A stretch of DNA of 64,000 nucleotides. Origin: Bog-473 sp963788125. GTDB lineage: Bacteria > Actinomycetota > Acidimicrobiia > Acidimicrobiales > RAAP-2. Below are positions 9,369 through 18,868 of the stretch, in pieces. The notes beneath the pieces were generated by a model. The model was not told the DNA's origin, made no database searches, and worked only from the letters and a program-made list of their open reading frames with translations. The stretch spans positions 372,001 to 436,000 of the forward strand of contig CAWBFN010000001.1 of assembly GCA_963788125.1 (NCBI GenBank), read 5' to 3'. The stretch's first letter is position 1. Each line of letters starts with the position of its first letter. The position numbers and the translations under genes are program-made.

Positions 9369-10132
9369 GACGCCTCTCTCGCTCGGAGAACCGGCAGGGT
9401 CCGTAGGTGGTAGTCGCGCAGCACCGCGTTGGCGACTGCCCGACCGAGAATGCGTGCCCCCACGGGCATGAAATGCAGTCCGTCGAGCTGGTGCAGCGGT
9501 ATCGGTTTGCCGTCGGGTCCGATCACGGAATTGAGATACCGGTCGTTCGGTCCGCTCAACAACGATATTGCGTTGACGTAGTGAAGCTGTGGAAATTCTG
9601 GCTTGAGGGATTCGTACAGTGCATCCATCGGAGTGCCGGCGCCTACTTGGGCCGCGTATCGGCTGATCGGCAGCAGCACCCAGTACACGCGGGCGTGGGC
9701 ACGAAGAAACGTCCTGGTCGCGCCCTCTGCGGCGACGCGCCAATCTGCCCACCACTCCGGGCTCCCGCTGGCCACGTTCTCGGTGACGTCCGTGGTGCTC
9801 GGGTTGTCCCGGTATGCGCCGAGATACTCGGCCACCACCACGTCGGGGTGCACCTGGGCGAGTACGTGGGGGAAGGTCCCCCGTACATCGGTGACTCCAA
9901 GGAGGCTCGTACCGTCGAAGGCGCCCGAATGCGCCTGCACACCCCGGGATTCGAGGTCCGCAATGGCATAGGGAGCCGCCTCTGCCATCACCGAATCACC
10001 CATCAACAGGACCCGCAAGGGGCGATGCAAGGGGGTTTGGGCTCCCGCCCAACCTGCGGCCGGGCAGAGGCCAACCGCCAGTAGGACCACTGTCGCCGCC
10101 GTCACGATCCGGCGCCGGGCGGCGCCGGTCAC
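9365..10132 (-). CDS. Second secreted solo SGNH-like protein
   Basis: 255 residues. The GTG start at 10132 overlaps the stop of the upstream DUF2142 gene (GTGA), which fixes the start and implies translational coupling. Residues 1-28 are a signal peptide ending near GWAGAQ. Block I is LLMGDSVM; the C-terminal LDGLHFMPVGARILG gives the Asp-x-x-His pair. It is distinct from the 8400 protein (no shared PPGACPDD tail). Its 3' end overlaps that convergent gene by 4 bases. Likely acts on O-acyl groups of the surface glycan; reaction direction unknown. Confidence 0.7.
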   Translation of the reverse strand: MTGAARRRIVTAATVVLLAVGLCPAAGWAGAQTPLHRPLRVLLMGDSVMAEAAPYAIADLESRGVQAHSGAFDGTSLLGVTDVRGTFPHVLAQVHPDVVVAEYLGAYRDNPSTTDVTENVASGSPEWWADWRVAAEGATRTFLRAHARVYWVLLPISRYAAQVGAGTPMDALYESLKPEFPQLHYVNAISLLSGPNDRYLNSVIGPDGKPIPLHQLDGLHFMPVGARILGRAVANAVLRDYHLRTLPVLRAREAS

Positions 10133-11622
10133 AGCGGGGGACGGAGGTAGTGGTAGTGCTGCAGCCCCGTCACGGCGAACGTGAGCACGACGGCCAGGCC
10201 CAAGGCGATGCACGCTCGATAGGCGGGTGCCCGGACCAGCCGCGCCGACGGCACGGGCGCGGGCAACGCGCCGAGCAGCAGCGGAGGGATGAGGGGGAGG
10301 AAGTAGCGGGGCGGTAGGGCATCGATGCGAGGTGCGAGATAGGCGTTCCAGTTCGTATAGGCGATGGCGAAGATCGCCAACATGGCGGCCAGCGACACCG
10401 CGAGGAGTTGGAGCCGGAAGGGTGTCGGAATGGCGAGCTGGCGGGGTTCGTCGGGGGCGGCGCAGGCGGCGGCGACCAGGGCGATGCTGGCAAGGACGAG
10501 CCACCCGGACATCTGGTAGAGCGCGAGCTGGCCGAAGAGTTGTCTGGGGAATGTCATTCCCTGGTAGGCGAACGTCCGCCCGATGGCGGCGAAGAAGCCG
10601 AAGGGGTGCGTCAGCAGGTGGCGCGTTTGACGACCCACGGCCAGATTGCGGAACGCGTAGCCATGGGACTGATGGACGCCACCGAGCCAGGCGTTGGGAT
10701 TGTCCTGGGGGATCGAGTGTGTGGCCTGATAGGCACCCCACAGGGCGGCGAGCGCCAACGCGCCCACGACGATGGCCATGAGGGCCCGGCCGACCGTCCC
10801 GCGATGGCGCCAAGCCGGCCAGAGGAACAACAGGACGAGGGCGACATAGGGCGGTTTGGCCAGGGCAAGGAATCCCGCGGCCACACCGGCCTCGACGAGC
10901 AGACGTCGCGTGGGACGCTGCGGATCGACGACCAGTTTGATCGCTTCGGCGACGATCAGGAACGAGAGGACCATGGTGACGCCGTCTGCGGACACCGTCG
11001 ACGCCTGATTGAGCGCGGCCGGGATCAGGCCGCAGGCCACCAGCACCCATTTATGGACCGGTAGGCGCCGCACCGCCAGGGCGAGCAGGCTTGCGTACAG
11101 CACGACGCCGGCCAGTCGCGCCACATAGAGAAGAGCGAGCACGGACAGTCCGAAGGCGCGACCGAGGGCAATGGCCAATGCGTACGCGGCATACGCACCC
11201 GGGCCGTAGGAGGCCGCATTGCCGACTGACACGAATGTCGGAGGTCCGTGGGGCGCCGGGTCGCCTAGATGACGGAGGAAGGCGGTCCGGTCCCGGTCCA
11301 GGTATGCATCGACCGTGAGGGTCTGGACCTCGCTGGTGTAGGTACGCGGCAGGTATGCGCCGTACTGCCCATCATGGTGAGCGGTGAGAAGGTCGCCCTG
11401 CGATATCTGGTAGGCCCGGGCGAAGTGGTCGCGCTCATCTCCGCCGGTCATCGGCGGCGTGAGCACGGCGATTGCCAGACCGCCCAGCAGCGCCAGGCTG
11501 AAGGCGACCAGAGCGGGACGTCGGGCAATGGCCGCGAGCATTCCACCCGGCCGGACGCGGGCCGATCTCGAGGTGGAGCTTGCGACGTGGTGTGATTCGA
11601 GAACGTCCTCCCCCACGATCAT
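10129..11622 (-). CDS. DUF2142 polytopic membrane protein (GT-C-like)
   Basis: 497 residues with roughly eleven hydrophobic segments. The first periplasmic loop has PPMTGGDERDHFARAYQIS, matching the DUF2142 signature (Pro, acidic pair, His-Phe, aromatic-Q-x-S) which resembles the catalytic acidic loop of GT-C enzymes. The C-terminal portion contains the family's TNWN and PRYFLPLIPPLL segments. DUF2142 members sit in polysaccharide loci; a glycosyltransferase role is inferred. A TACTGT box 6 bases before the ATG suggests a leaderless transcript divergent from the FAD gene at 11693. Confidence 0.75.
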   Translation of the reverse strand: MIVGEDVLESHHVASSTSRSARVRPGGMLAAIARRPALVAFSLALLGGLAIAVLTPPMTGGDERDHFARAYQISQGDLLTAHHDGQYGAYLPRTYTSEVQTLTVDAYLDRDRTAFLRHLGDPAPHGPPTFVSVGNAASYGPGAYAAYALAIALGRAFGLSVLALLYVARLAGVVLYASLLALAVRRLPVHKWVLVACGLIPAALNQASTVSADGVTMVLSFLIVAEAIKLVVDPQRPTRRLLVEAGVAAGFLALAKPPYVALVLLFLWPAWRHRGTVGRALMAIVVGALALAALWGAYQATHSIPQDNPNAWLGGVHQSHGYAFRNLAVGRQTRHLLTHPFGFFAAIGRTFAYQGMTFPRQLFGQLALYQMSGWLVLASIALVAAACAAPDEPRQLAIPTPFRLQLLAVSLAAMLAIFAIAYTNWNAYLAPRIDALPPRYFLPLIPPLLLGALPAPVPSARLVRAPAYRACIALGLAVVLTFAVTGLQHYHYLRPPL

Positions 11623-11679
11623 CGGGCCACAGTATTGTCGAACGCGAGCTCATAACCCGTGTTGTCCCCGGTGAACCAG

Positions 11680-11692
11680 TATCCTGCTCCCG
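11680..11692 (+). promoter_or_regulatory. Probable leaderless -10 box (TATCCT) for the 11693 gene
   Basis: TATCCT at 11680-11685 ends 7 bases before the ATG at 11693. The region between 11622 and 11693 is a 70-base divergent promoter zone, with a TACTGT box facing the other way near 11630. Confidence 0.5.
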
Positions 11693-13174
11693 ATGCTTGA
11701 CGACGCACCGGTGGTGATTGCGGGCGCGGGGCCGGGGGGCCTGACCGCGGCCTACCAGCTGACCAAGCGGGGGGCGCACCCCGTCGTCCTCGAAGCCGAC
11801 CCCGTGGTGGGTGGGATCAGCCGGACGGTCGTGCGGGACGGCTGGCGGTTCGACCTCGGCGGCCACCGCTTCTTCACCAAGGTTCCCGAGGTGGAGGCCC
11901 TGTGGCACGAGATCCTCCCCGACGGCGACTTCCTCCTCCGCCCCCGGATGAGCCGCATCTTCTACCAGGGCAAGTACTACGACTACCCGCTGAAGGCCAT
12001 GAACGCGCTCCGGAACCTGGGCCTGTGGGAGTCCATCCTGTGCGGCCTCTCCTATGTCTGGGCCCGCATCCGGCCACCCGCCAACCAGGACAACTACGAG
12101 AACTGGCTGGTGGCCCGGTTCGGCTGGCGGCTGTACCGCACCTTCTTCAAGACGTACACCGAGCGCGTCTGGGGGGTGGAGGTCTCCCAGATGCCGGCCG
12201 ACTGGGCCGCCCAGCGCATCAAGAACCTCGACCTGGGCAAGGCCGTCCTCAACGCCATAAAGCCCAAGCGCAACCAGAAGGAGATCACCAGCCTCATCGA
12301 GGAGTTCCAGTACCCCAAGTACGGCCCCGGGATGATGTGGGAGGTCTGTGCGGAGAGGATGGAGGCCGCCGGGGGGACGCTGCACCTGGGGGCGCGGCTC
12401 ACCGCCATACGGGTGGCCGACGGACGGGCCCGCTCGGTCGTCTACGAGCAGGACGGGGCGGAGCAGGAGCTGGCGGCCTCCCACGTGATCTCCACCATGC
12501 CCATGCGCGAGCTGGTGCACACCCTCAGGCCGGCACCCCCGGCCACCGTCCTGGCGGCCGCCGACGAGCTGCATTACCGGGACTACTTCACGGTGGCCCT
12601 GGTGGTCCCCGAGTCGCGCAGCTTCCCCGACAACTGGATCTACATCCACGCGCCGGAGGTCAACGTGGGACGGATACAGAACTACGGGTCCTGGTCGCCC
12701 TACCTGGTCAAGGACGGACGGACCTGTCTCGGGCTGGAGTACTTCGTCTTCGAGGGCGACGAGATGTGGGACGCCCCCGACGACGAGCTCATCGCCATGG
12801 GGGCCAAGGAGCTGGACCTACTCGGGCTGGTCGAGCCCGGCGACGTGGAGGCGGGCTACGTGGTGCGGGTGCGCAAGGCCTACCCCTACTACGACTTCTC
12901 GTACAAGGCCAACGTGGAGATCATCCGGCGGTACCTCGAGGAGCATGCCCCGAACATCCACCCGGTGGGGCGCAACGGCATGCACAAGTACAACAACCAG
13001 GACCACTCGATGTACACCGCCATGCTCACGGTGGAGAACATCTACGGGGCGTCCCACGACATCTGGTCGGTCAACGTGGAGGAGGAGTACCACGAGGCCG
13101 GCTCCAGCGGTGGGGGGACGGGACGCGACGCCCCCGTGCTGCCCCGCCGCGCCGCGCCCACCGCCGCGCCCTAG
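11693..13174 (+). CDS. FAD-dependent oxidoreductase, UDP-galactopyranose mutase/amine oxidase superfamily
   Basis: 493 residues. The N-terminus has the dinucleotide-binding fold VVIAGAGPGGLTAAYQL, then an acidic ribose-binding residue (VLEAD) and the GG motif VVGGISRTV; LGGHRFFTK is typical of the mutase-like branch found in polysaccharide loci. YYDYPLKAMNALRNLG resembles the substrate-side segment of UDP-galactopyranose mutases. Near the C-terminus YPYYDFSYKAN and HKYNNQDHSMYTA follow. In this setting it may isomerise or oxidise a nucleotide or lipid-linked sugar; a galactofuranose supply is one possibility but true mutase identity is not proven. It is followed 10 bases later by the 13185 gene. 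Confidence 0.75.
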   Translation: MLDDAPVVIAGAGPGGLTAAYQLTKRGAHPVVLEADPVVGGISRTVVRDGWRFDLGGHRFFTKVPEVEALWHEILPDGDFLLRPRMSRIFYQGKYYDYPLKAMNALRNLGLWESILCGLSYVWARIRPPANQDNYENWLVARFGWRLYRTFFKTYTERVWGVEVSQMPADWAAQRIKNLDLGKAVLNAIKPKRNQKEITSLIEEFQYPKYGPGMMWEVCAERMEAAGGTLHLGARLTAIRVADGRARSVVYEQDGAEQELAASHVISTMPMRELVHTLRPAPPATVLAAADELHYRDYFTVALVVPESRSFPDNWIYIHAPEVNVGRIQNYGSWSPYLVKDGRTCLGLEYFVFEGDEMWDAPDDELIAMGAKELDLLGLVEPGDVEAGYVVRVRKAYPYYDFSYKANVEIIRRYLEEHAPNIHPVGRNGMHKYNNQDHSMYTAMLTVENIYGASHDIWSVNVEEEYHEAGSSGGGTGRDAPVLPRRAAPTAAP

Positions 13175-13184
13175 AGCCTGGGAG

Positions 13185-15095
13185 GTGATCCGGGGCACCA
13201 TCCTCGTCGCTGCCTCCTACCTCGCCCTGGGTTTCGCCCTGTGGGCGCACGCCTGGACCGGTGGTGGCGCCACCCACACCCTGTGCGGCTGCGGCGATCC
13301 GGCTCTCTTCTTGTGGTTCTTCCAATCGCCGGCGACCTCTCTGGCGCACCTCCAGAACCCCTTCTACTCCACGGCGATGTTCCACCCCGCGGGGATCAAC
13401 CTGCTGGACCAGACCTCGGTGCTGGGGATCACGCTGCCCTTGACCCCGGTGACCTGGCTGTTCGGGCCCGTCGCCTCCTTCAACGTGGCCTGCACCGTGG
13501 TCCCGGCCCTCACCGCCCTGACCATGTTCGTGGTGCTGCGCCGCTGGGTGCGCTGGCTCCCCGCCGCCTACATCGGAGGCCTGCTGTACGGCTTCTCGCC
13601 GTTCGTGCTGGCCAGCCTGGAGTACGGCCACCTCATGACGGCCGCCCTCCTGCTGTTGCCGTTGATCCTGGCCGTCCTCGACGAGATCCTCGTGCGCCAG
13701 CAGCACAGCGCGCGCAAGGCGGGGGTGGCCCTGGGACTGCTGCTGTTCGCCCAGTTCTTCCTCAGCTCAGAGCTCTTGGCGGTGGTGGTCCTGCTCACCG
13801 TCTTCTCCATCGTCGTCCTGGTCGTGGCGGGATACGTGGGCGACCGGGAGCGGCTGGGGCTGCTCGTGCCCCACGCCCGGACGGCGCTGGGCGTGGGGCT
13901 GGTGGTCAGCGCCGTGCTCCTGGCCTACCCGGTCCTCTTCGCGCTGGCCGGTCCCGCCCACCTGTCCGGCGTCCTGTGGCCCAACATCGACACCCTCGAC
14001 GGCACCACCCGCTCGCTGTTGGTCAACCCGGTGCCGAACGCCGCGCTCCCCGTCGTCGCCGCCTACGGGGGCTACGAAGGGAGCCCACTTCCCTCCGGGA
14101 GCTACCTCGGCTGGGGGCTCATCGTCGTGGTGGTCGCCGGCACCGCCGTGTGGTTTCGTGACCGCCGGCTGTGGTTCTACGGGCTCCTCCTGGCCACGTG
14201 CGTGGTCTGCTCCTTCGACCTGCGCACGGGCCCCTGGGTCCCGGCCCGGTTCTTCGCCCACGTCCCGCTGGTCGAGAACATCCTCCCCCAGCGCTTCATG
14301 GCGGTGGGCTTCCTGGCGGCCGCCGTCATGGTGACCCTGATCGTGGACCGGGCGCGCTCCGGACTGCCCGGCCTGGTCGGCCTGCCCGACCTGGTCGGCA
14401 TCTCGGGCGCGCTGGGCGTGGGCGTGGTGGCCCTGGCCCCCCTGGCCGTCAACTTCGTGCCCGACCTGCCGTTCACCATGGAGGCGGTGGTACTGCCACG
14501 GTGGTACACCACGGTGGCGCCGCGTCTGCCGGCGGGCCGGGTGCTGCTGTCGTACCCCGTCCCGTTCTCGGGGGTCCAGGTGGCCCTGGCCTGGCAGGCG
14601 GTCAACCGCATGGCCTACAGCCAGGCCGGCGGGGCGGGCCCCGAGGGGACGAGCGCCCGCGCCGGACGGGCGGGGCCGGGATTCGACGTGCTCAACGTGC
14701 TGTCGCTCGGGTTCTCCATGATCGAGCCGAGCCCGACGGCGGCCAACCTGGCCGCCGTGCGCCATGCGCTGCGCATCTGGGAGGTGAGCACCGTGGTGAT
14801 CGCCCCGGAGCCGTTGGGCCTGGCCGACCAGCAGGGGCACGATCCCGCCTATGCCGCCGCCTACATGACCGCGGTGTTGGGGCGGCTGCCCGTGCTGCAG
14901 GCCGGTGCGTGGGTCTGGGACGACGTCCACGCCGGCCCGACGCCGGGCACCGCGACCGGAGCCGTCACCGGGGCACTTCTGCAGGGCTGCGTGCGCCACC
15001 ACCAGACGGCGACCTCCGCCGGTGTGGTGACCGCCTCCATGGGAGTGCCCACCTGCGTTGCCGACCGCCTCTGGCCGCACACCGCTTCGCCGTGA
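13185..15095 (+). CDS. Large polytopic membrane protein, probable GT-C-type glycosyltransferase
   Basis: 636 residues from GTG 13185, ten bases after the previous stop; the codons upstream in frame lie inside the FAD gene. About eleven hydrophobic segments occupy residues 1-440 and a soluble domain (about 440-636) follows. A periplasmic loop after the first segment has CGCGDPALFLWFFQS, with FHPAGINLLDQ later, which resembles the acidic-loop layout of bacterial GT-C transferases. No exact family is recognised. It is presumably cotranscribed with the FAD enzyme. The C-terminal soluble part holds Ser/Gly-rich low-complexity stretches. Confidence 0.65.
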   Translation: MIRGTILVAASYLALGFALWAHAWTGGGATHTLCGCGDPALFLWFFQSPATSLAHLQNPFYSTAMFHPAGINLLDQTSVLGITLPLTPVTWLFGPVASFNVACTVVPALTALTMFVVLRRWVRWLPAAYIGGLLYGFSPFVLASLEYGHLMTAALLLLPLILAVLDEILVRQQHSARKAGVALGLLLFAQFFLSSELLAVVVLLTVFSIVVLVVAGYVGDRERLGLLVPHARTALGVGLVVSAVLLAYPVLFALAGPAHLSGVLWPNIDTLDGTTRSLLVNPVPNAALPVVAAYGGYEGSPLPSGSYLGWGLIVVVVAGTAVWFRDRRLWFYGLLLATCVVCSFDLRTGPWVPARFFAHVPLVENILPQRFMAVGFLAAAVMVTLIVDRARSGLPGLVGLPDLVGISGALGVGVVALAPLAVNFVPDLPFTMEAVVLPRWYTTVAPRLPAGRVLLSYPVPFSGVQVALAWQAVNRMAYSQAGGAGPEGTSARAGRAGPGFDVLNVLSLGFSMIEPSPTAANLAAVRHALRIWEVSTVVIAPEPLGLADQQGHDPAYAAAYMTAVLGRLPVLQAGAWVWDDVHAGPTPGTATGAVTGALLQGCVRHHQTATSAGVVTASMGVPTCVADRLWPHTASP

Positions 15096-15105
15096 ACCCC
15101 CAAGG

Positions 15106-15136
15106 TATCGTGGGCGCGATGGGTGTCGTCGACTAG
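15106..15136 (+). promoter_or_regulatory. Leaderless -10 box and five-codon mini-ORF coupled to the flippase start
   Basis: TATCGT (15106-15111) is followed by exactly 7 bases and then an ATG at 15119 opening a five-codon frame (MGVVD) that stops with TAG at 15134-15136. The last G of that stop is the first base of the GTG start of the flippase gene. The arrangement suggests that ribosomes load on the leaderless mini-ORF and re-initiate at the flippase. It could also be chance, or a start-region indel. Confidence 0.35.
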
Positions 15137-16509
15137 TGCGGTGGTCGTGGCAGAAGTCTGAGAAGGCCTTGGTCGACACCATTGCCCTGACCCCGTCCAC
15201 CGGTCTGGTCATCGACCCCTACCCAGCACGGGAGTCCTTCCTGAGCGGGATCTTCCAGGCGGGGCCGCTCGCCGTGGGCGGGCTGGTCGCCAACGCCCTC
15301 AACGTGGTGGCCACCGTGGTGGTGGCCCGGTTGCTCACGACGAGCCAGTACGGCGGGATCGCCCAGCTGCTCGGTCTGTACTTCGTCCTGTCCATGCCCG
15401 GTTCGGCCCTCCTGGTCAGCGTGGTGCGCCGGATCACCGCCATGACCACCTTCGGCCAGGGGGCCGAGGCGCAGGCGTGGACCGCCCGCGTGTACCGCAA
15501 GGCCGCGTTCGGGGTGGCCATCTGGTCGGTGGTCTCCATCGCCGTCGAGGGGCCGGTCTCCCACGCCCTGCGGCTGCCCGACGACGGTGCCGTGGCTATG
15601 ACCATGATCGCCGCCGGGTTCTGGCTGCTCCTGTGCCTGGACCGGGCCGTCCTCCAGTCGCACCGGCGCTACGCCGGTCTGGGCCTCAGCCTGATCGTCG
15701 AGATCGGGGTCCGCACGGTGCTCGTTCTCACCTTCGCCGAGCTGGGGTGGGGTATCTGGGGCTACACGTTGGGCCTGCTGATCGGTGAGGTGGTGGCCAC
15801 CGCCCAGGCGCGGGTGGTGGCTCGACAGGCGTGGGGCTACGCCGTGCAGGCGGCACTGCCCTCCGATCAGTCGAGCCATCTGCGGGCCCTGTCGGTCGAC
15901 CTGACCGCGGCGCTGACCGGCTTCGCCCTCCTCGGCGTCCTGCAGAATGCCGACATCATCCTGGTGGGTCGGCTGAACCACTCCAGCTCCGGGTCGTATG
16001 CCGCCATCTCGGTGGCGTCCAAGGCGCTGGTCTTCGGGGCCATCCTGCTGGGGAGCTACATCCTCCCCGAGGCGTCGATCCGTTGGCACCGGGGTGGCCA
16101 CGCGCTGCGCCAGCTCGGGGTGACCCTCGTCTTCTTTCTCGTTCCCACCGTGCTGCTCCTCCTCATCGCCCTTGCCGTACCCAAACAGTTCCTCACCCTG
16201 TTCTTCGGCGCGCGTCTGGCCGGGGGCGCCCCCGCCTTCGCCACCCTGGTCGGCGGGATGGCCTGCCTCGGCGCCACCGTCGTCCTCACCAACTACCTCC
16301 TCGGTGCGGCCCGGCGCTGGATCGTCGCCTTTCTCGGCATCGGGGTCGTGTTCCTGCTGCTACTGATCCATGTGGCGCACGGCGGGATCATGGGCACGGC
16401 GCGGGCGGAGCTGCTGGTGCAGGGGACCGTGGCCCTCTCCGTGCTGGTGGCCTTCGTGATCGTGCACCTGCGGGCGGGTCACGTTGGGGGGACCGGCACG
16501 CCCCGATAG
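15136..16509 (+). CDS. Wzx/MurJ-like lipid-linked oligosaccharide flippase
   Basis: 457 residues from GTG 15136, about twelve to fourteen hydrophobic segments evenly spaced along the chain, no soluble domain. The pattern, including VVVARLLTTSQYGGIAQLL near residue 60 and repeated polar residues within early helices, is that of the MOP/polysaccharide-transport group which flips polyprenyl-linked glycans across the membrane. It lies within the glycosyltransferase cluster and is convergent with, and overlaps by 31 bases, the acyltransferase gene at 16479. Start choice is uncertain: an in-frame TTG lies about 10 codons later. Confidence 0.75.
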   Translation: MRWSWQKSEKALVDTIALTPSTGLVIDPYPARESFLSGIFQAGPLAVGGLVANALNVVATVVVARLLTTSQYGGIAQLLGLYFVLSMPGSALLVSVVRRITAMTTFGQGAEAQAWTARVYRKAAFGVAIWSVVSIAVEGPVSHALRLPDDGAVAMTMIAAGFWLLLCLDRAVLQSHRRYAGLGLSLIVEIGVRTVLVLTFAELGWGIWGYTLGLLIGEVVATAQARVVARQAWGYAVQAALPSDQSSHLRALSVDLTAALTGFALLGVLQNADIILVGRLNHSSSGSYAAISVASKALVFGAILLGSYILPEASIRWHRGGHALRQLGVTLVFFLVPTVLLLLIALAVPKQFLTLFFGARLAGGAPAFATLVGGMACLGATVVLTNYLLGAARRWIVAFLGIGVVFLLLLIHVAHGGIMGTARAELLVQGTVALSVLVAFVIVHLRAGHVGGTGTPR

Positions 16510-18504
16510 CCGGGCGGCGGCTGGTCGTCGGGACAGGCACCGGGCGGGTCGTTGTAACGCGGATCGAGGGTCCACGACCCGAACTCCCACCCCGGCTTCA
16601 TGGCGGGCAGATGGAGGTAGGGGGTGAGCTCGCCGGTCACCAGCGCGCCGAACTCCGCGGCGCCGTAGGGGCACATATGGGTGTTGTCGAGCTTCCGGGC
16701 CCGCACCCACTTGTGCTGGGGGGTCTGCATCCAGGTGAGGAAGCGGCCGTGGGGGGCGAACAGCTGCTCGGTGGTCAGATAGAGGGCGTGGCCCGGAAAG
16801 GCGGTCACCGCCTGGCGGGCGACCGCATCCCAGGCGTCTTGCTTGCGGGTCTGTTCCACCCAGTTTGCTTGGCGCACCACCGGATCGGCAGTGCTCTCGA
16901 TCGGGCCGGTCTGGGGGAACTGGAGGAGCACGACGACGCTGACGCCGTCTCCGGGGGCCAGCATGGCCTCGATGAAGCGCTCGAGCAGGGCCCGGTAGGC
17001 CACGGGGTCCGCCAGCGCCTCGGGATCGTCCCACGACCAGCTTCCGATGGCGATCTGGGGATGGGACTGGGCCAGGTTCTGCGCCACCCAGGAGGGCCAG
17101 GTGCCCCCCAGGGTGGACAGCCCCCATCCGGGGAAGGTGGAGTTGAGCGGGACCGAGACCTCGCCGGTGGCGTCCAGTGCGGCGATGATGCCGAGTGAGC
17201 TGTCCTGCATGACGCTGTCGCCGAAGAGCCACACCCGGTAGGGGTCTCCGGTGGTGGTCGGCGCGATGTCGAGGTGGAGCTTCGGCCCGGCGGCGACCGA
17301 CGTGGCCGTGGTGGACACCGCGGCGGTCGACGCCCCGGGACCGGTCACGGTGCCGAACAGGATGATCGCCGCCGTGGCCATGACCCCGACGACGGCGATA
17401 CCCGGCGCGCCGATCCGCACCCGGCGCCCCAGCGCGCCCCAGTCCGCCCGACGGAGGGGACGCTCGATCAGGTAAAAGCTGGTGCAGGAGGCGGCCATCA
17501 TGGCCGCGAGCCGCGCCACCAGCAGGGGCCACCCCGAGAGCCCGGTGGTGTCGGTGGTCATGAGGACGATCGCCGGCCAGTGCCACAGGTACAGGCTGTA
17601 GGAGATGATCCCCAACCAGCGCAGGGGGGCCAGCGCCAAGCCCCCGGGCGACGAGGCCGTCGGGCGCACGCACGCTGCCCAACACGACCAGCCCGGCGCA
17701 GAGGACGATGGCCACCAGTCCGCCGTCCCAGATCCAGCGGGGCGGGCCGCCGGCCGTCGCCACCCCCACCGTCAGCCCGACCAGCCCGCCCACCGTGAGC
17801 CACGACCACAGGCGGCCGTGGCCGCCGCCCGTCGCCGGGCCCCGTCCCGGTCTCCAGATCATGGCGATCGCCCCGCCCACGAGCAGCTCCCAGGCGCGGG
17901 TGTCGGTGCCGAGATAGGCCCGATTGGATCCGTAGAGATGGTCCGCCACCCCCATCCAGACGGCCGACGCCGTCGCCAGGGTCAGGGTGGCGCCGATCAG
18001 GACTCGGCGCGACCACCGGCCACGGCCCACCACGAAGAGGATGCCGGCGATCAGCAGTGGCCAGATGAGGTAGTACTGCTCCTCTATGGCCAGGGACCAG
18101 GTGTGCTGGAGCGGGCTCACGGCGGTGAACTGGGCGAAGTAGCTGTGGCCGGCGGCGATCTGCTGCCAGTTGGCGACGTAGAACAGGGTGGCCAGGGCGG
18201 GCGAGCGCAGCTGGGCCGGGACGAGCCCGGGACCGCCCACCAGTGCGTAGACGGACAGCACGACCAGCAGCAGCAGCACGGCTGGCAGCAGACGCCGGGC
18301 CCGGCGTCCCCAGAAGGCCAGCACGTTCCCCGGTGGCCGTTCCCCGGCCAGCAACAGGCTGGTGATCAGGTACCCCGACAAGACGAAGAAGACGTCCACT
18401 CCCAGCCAGCCCCCGTTGAGGTAGCCGAGGTGGAACGCCACCACCAGGGAGATGGCGATGGCGCGGACGCCGTCCAGCTGGGGCTCGTACCTTCTCAGCG
18501 GCAT
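16479..18504 (-). CDS. Acyltransferase-3 with C-terminal SGNH domain (OafA/YrhL type), one frameshift
   Basis: The N-terminal part (18504 to about 17650) reads LDGVRAIAISLVVAFHLG, the GVDVFFVLSGYLIT motif and SLAIEEQYYLIWP, classic for the ten-helix acyltransferase-3 domain. The frame then changes at a run of five C beside three G near 17641-17648; skipping one base continues directly into LGIISYSLYLWHWP. The rest supplies the last helices, a linker and an SGNH domain with block I LFGDSVMQ and a late LDNTHMCP. Such fusions O-acetylate surface polysaccharides: the membrane part moves the acyl group across and the SGNH part transfers it. The single-base shift in a G/C run is probably a sequencing error. 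The 3' end overlaps the flippase by 31 bases. Confidence 0.8.
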
Positions 18505-18514
18505 GTGCGGCGGC

Positions 18515-18868
18515 TTACATGCGCTCGAGCGTCCGGTCGTCCAGGTCCTTGCGCAGTATCGCCACCTCTTCAGCCAGTGTCCGCGAGCGGTCTTCCAGGC
18601 GACCTATCTCCCAGCTGAGCCTCACGCAGACGGTGAGCAGGAACAGCTCGGCCATCACCGAGAGCAGGTCCGGGGGGTTCTTCACTCCGACGCCGTGGGC
18701 GATGGAGTTGAACAGCCCGGGGAAGATGGCGAACACGGCGATGACCACGGCCACGCTCAGCCACATGACGACGTACTTCTCGTGCAGATGGCGCCTCCGT
18801 GAGAGCTCGACGATCACGCTGAGGGTGACGAGCGCGCTGATCAGGGCGATGATGTGGACTCCGGTCAT
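18515..18868 (-). CDS. DUF2304 small membrane protein paired with GT2
   Basis: 117 residues with three hydrophobic segments (about 3-22, 33-52, 66-90) and a polar coiled-coil-like tail rich in Glu, Arg and Leu. This is the DUF2304 layout. Its ATG (18868) overlaps the stop of the GT2 gene (ATGA), the usual DUF2304/GT2 pairing, where the small protein is thought to assist or anchor a polyprenyl-phosphate sugar synthase. The acyltransferase gene begins 10 bases after its stop on the same strand. Confidence 0.75.
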   Translation of the reverse strand: MTGVHIIALISALVTLSVIVELSRRRHLHEKYVVMWLSVAVVIAVFAIFPGLFNSIAHGVGVKNPPDLLSVMAELFLLTVCVRLSWEIGRLEDRSRTLAEEVAILRKDLDDRTLERM

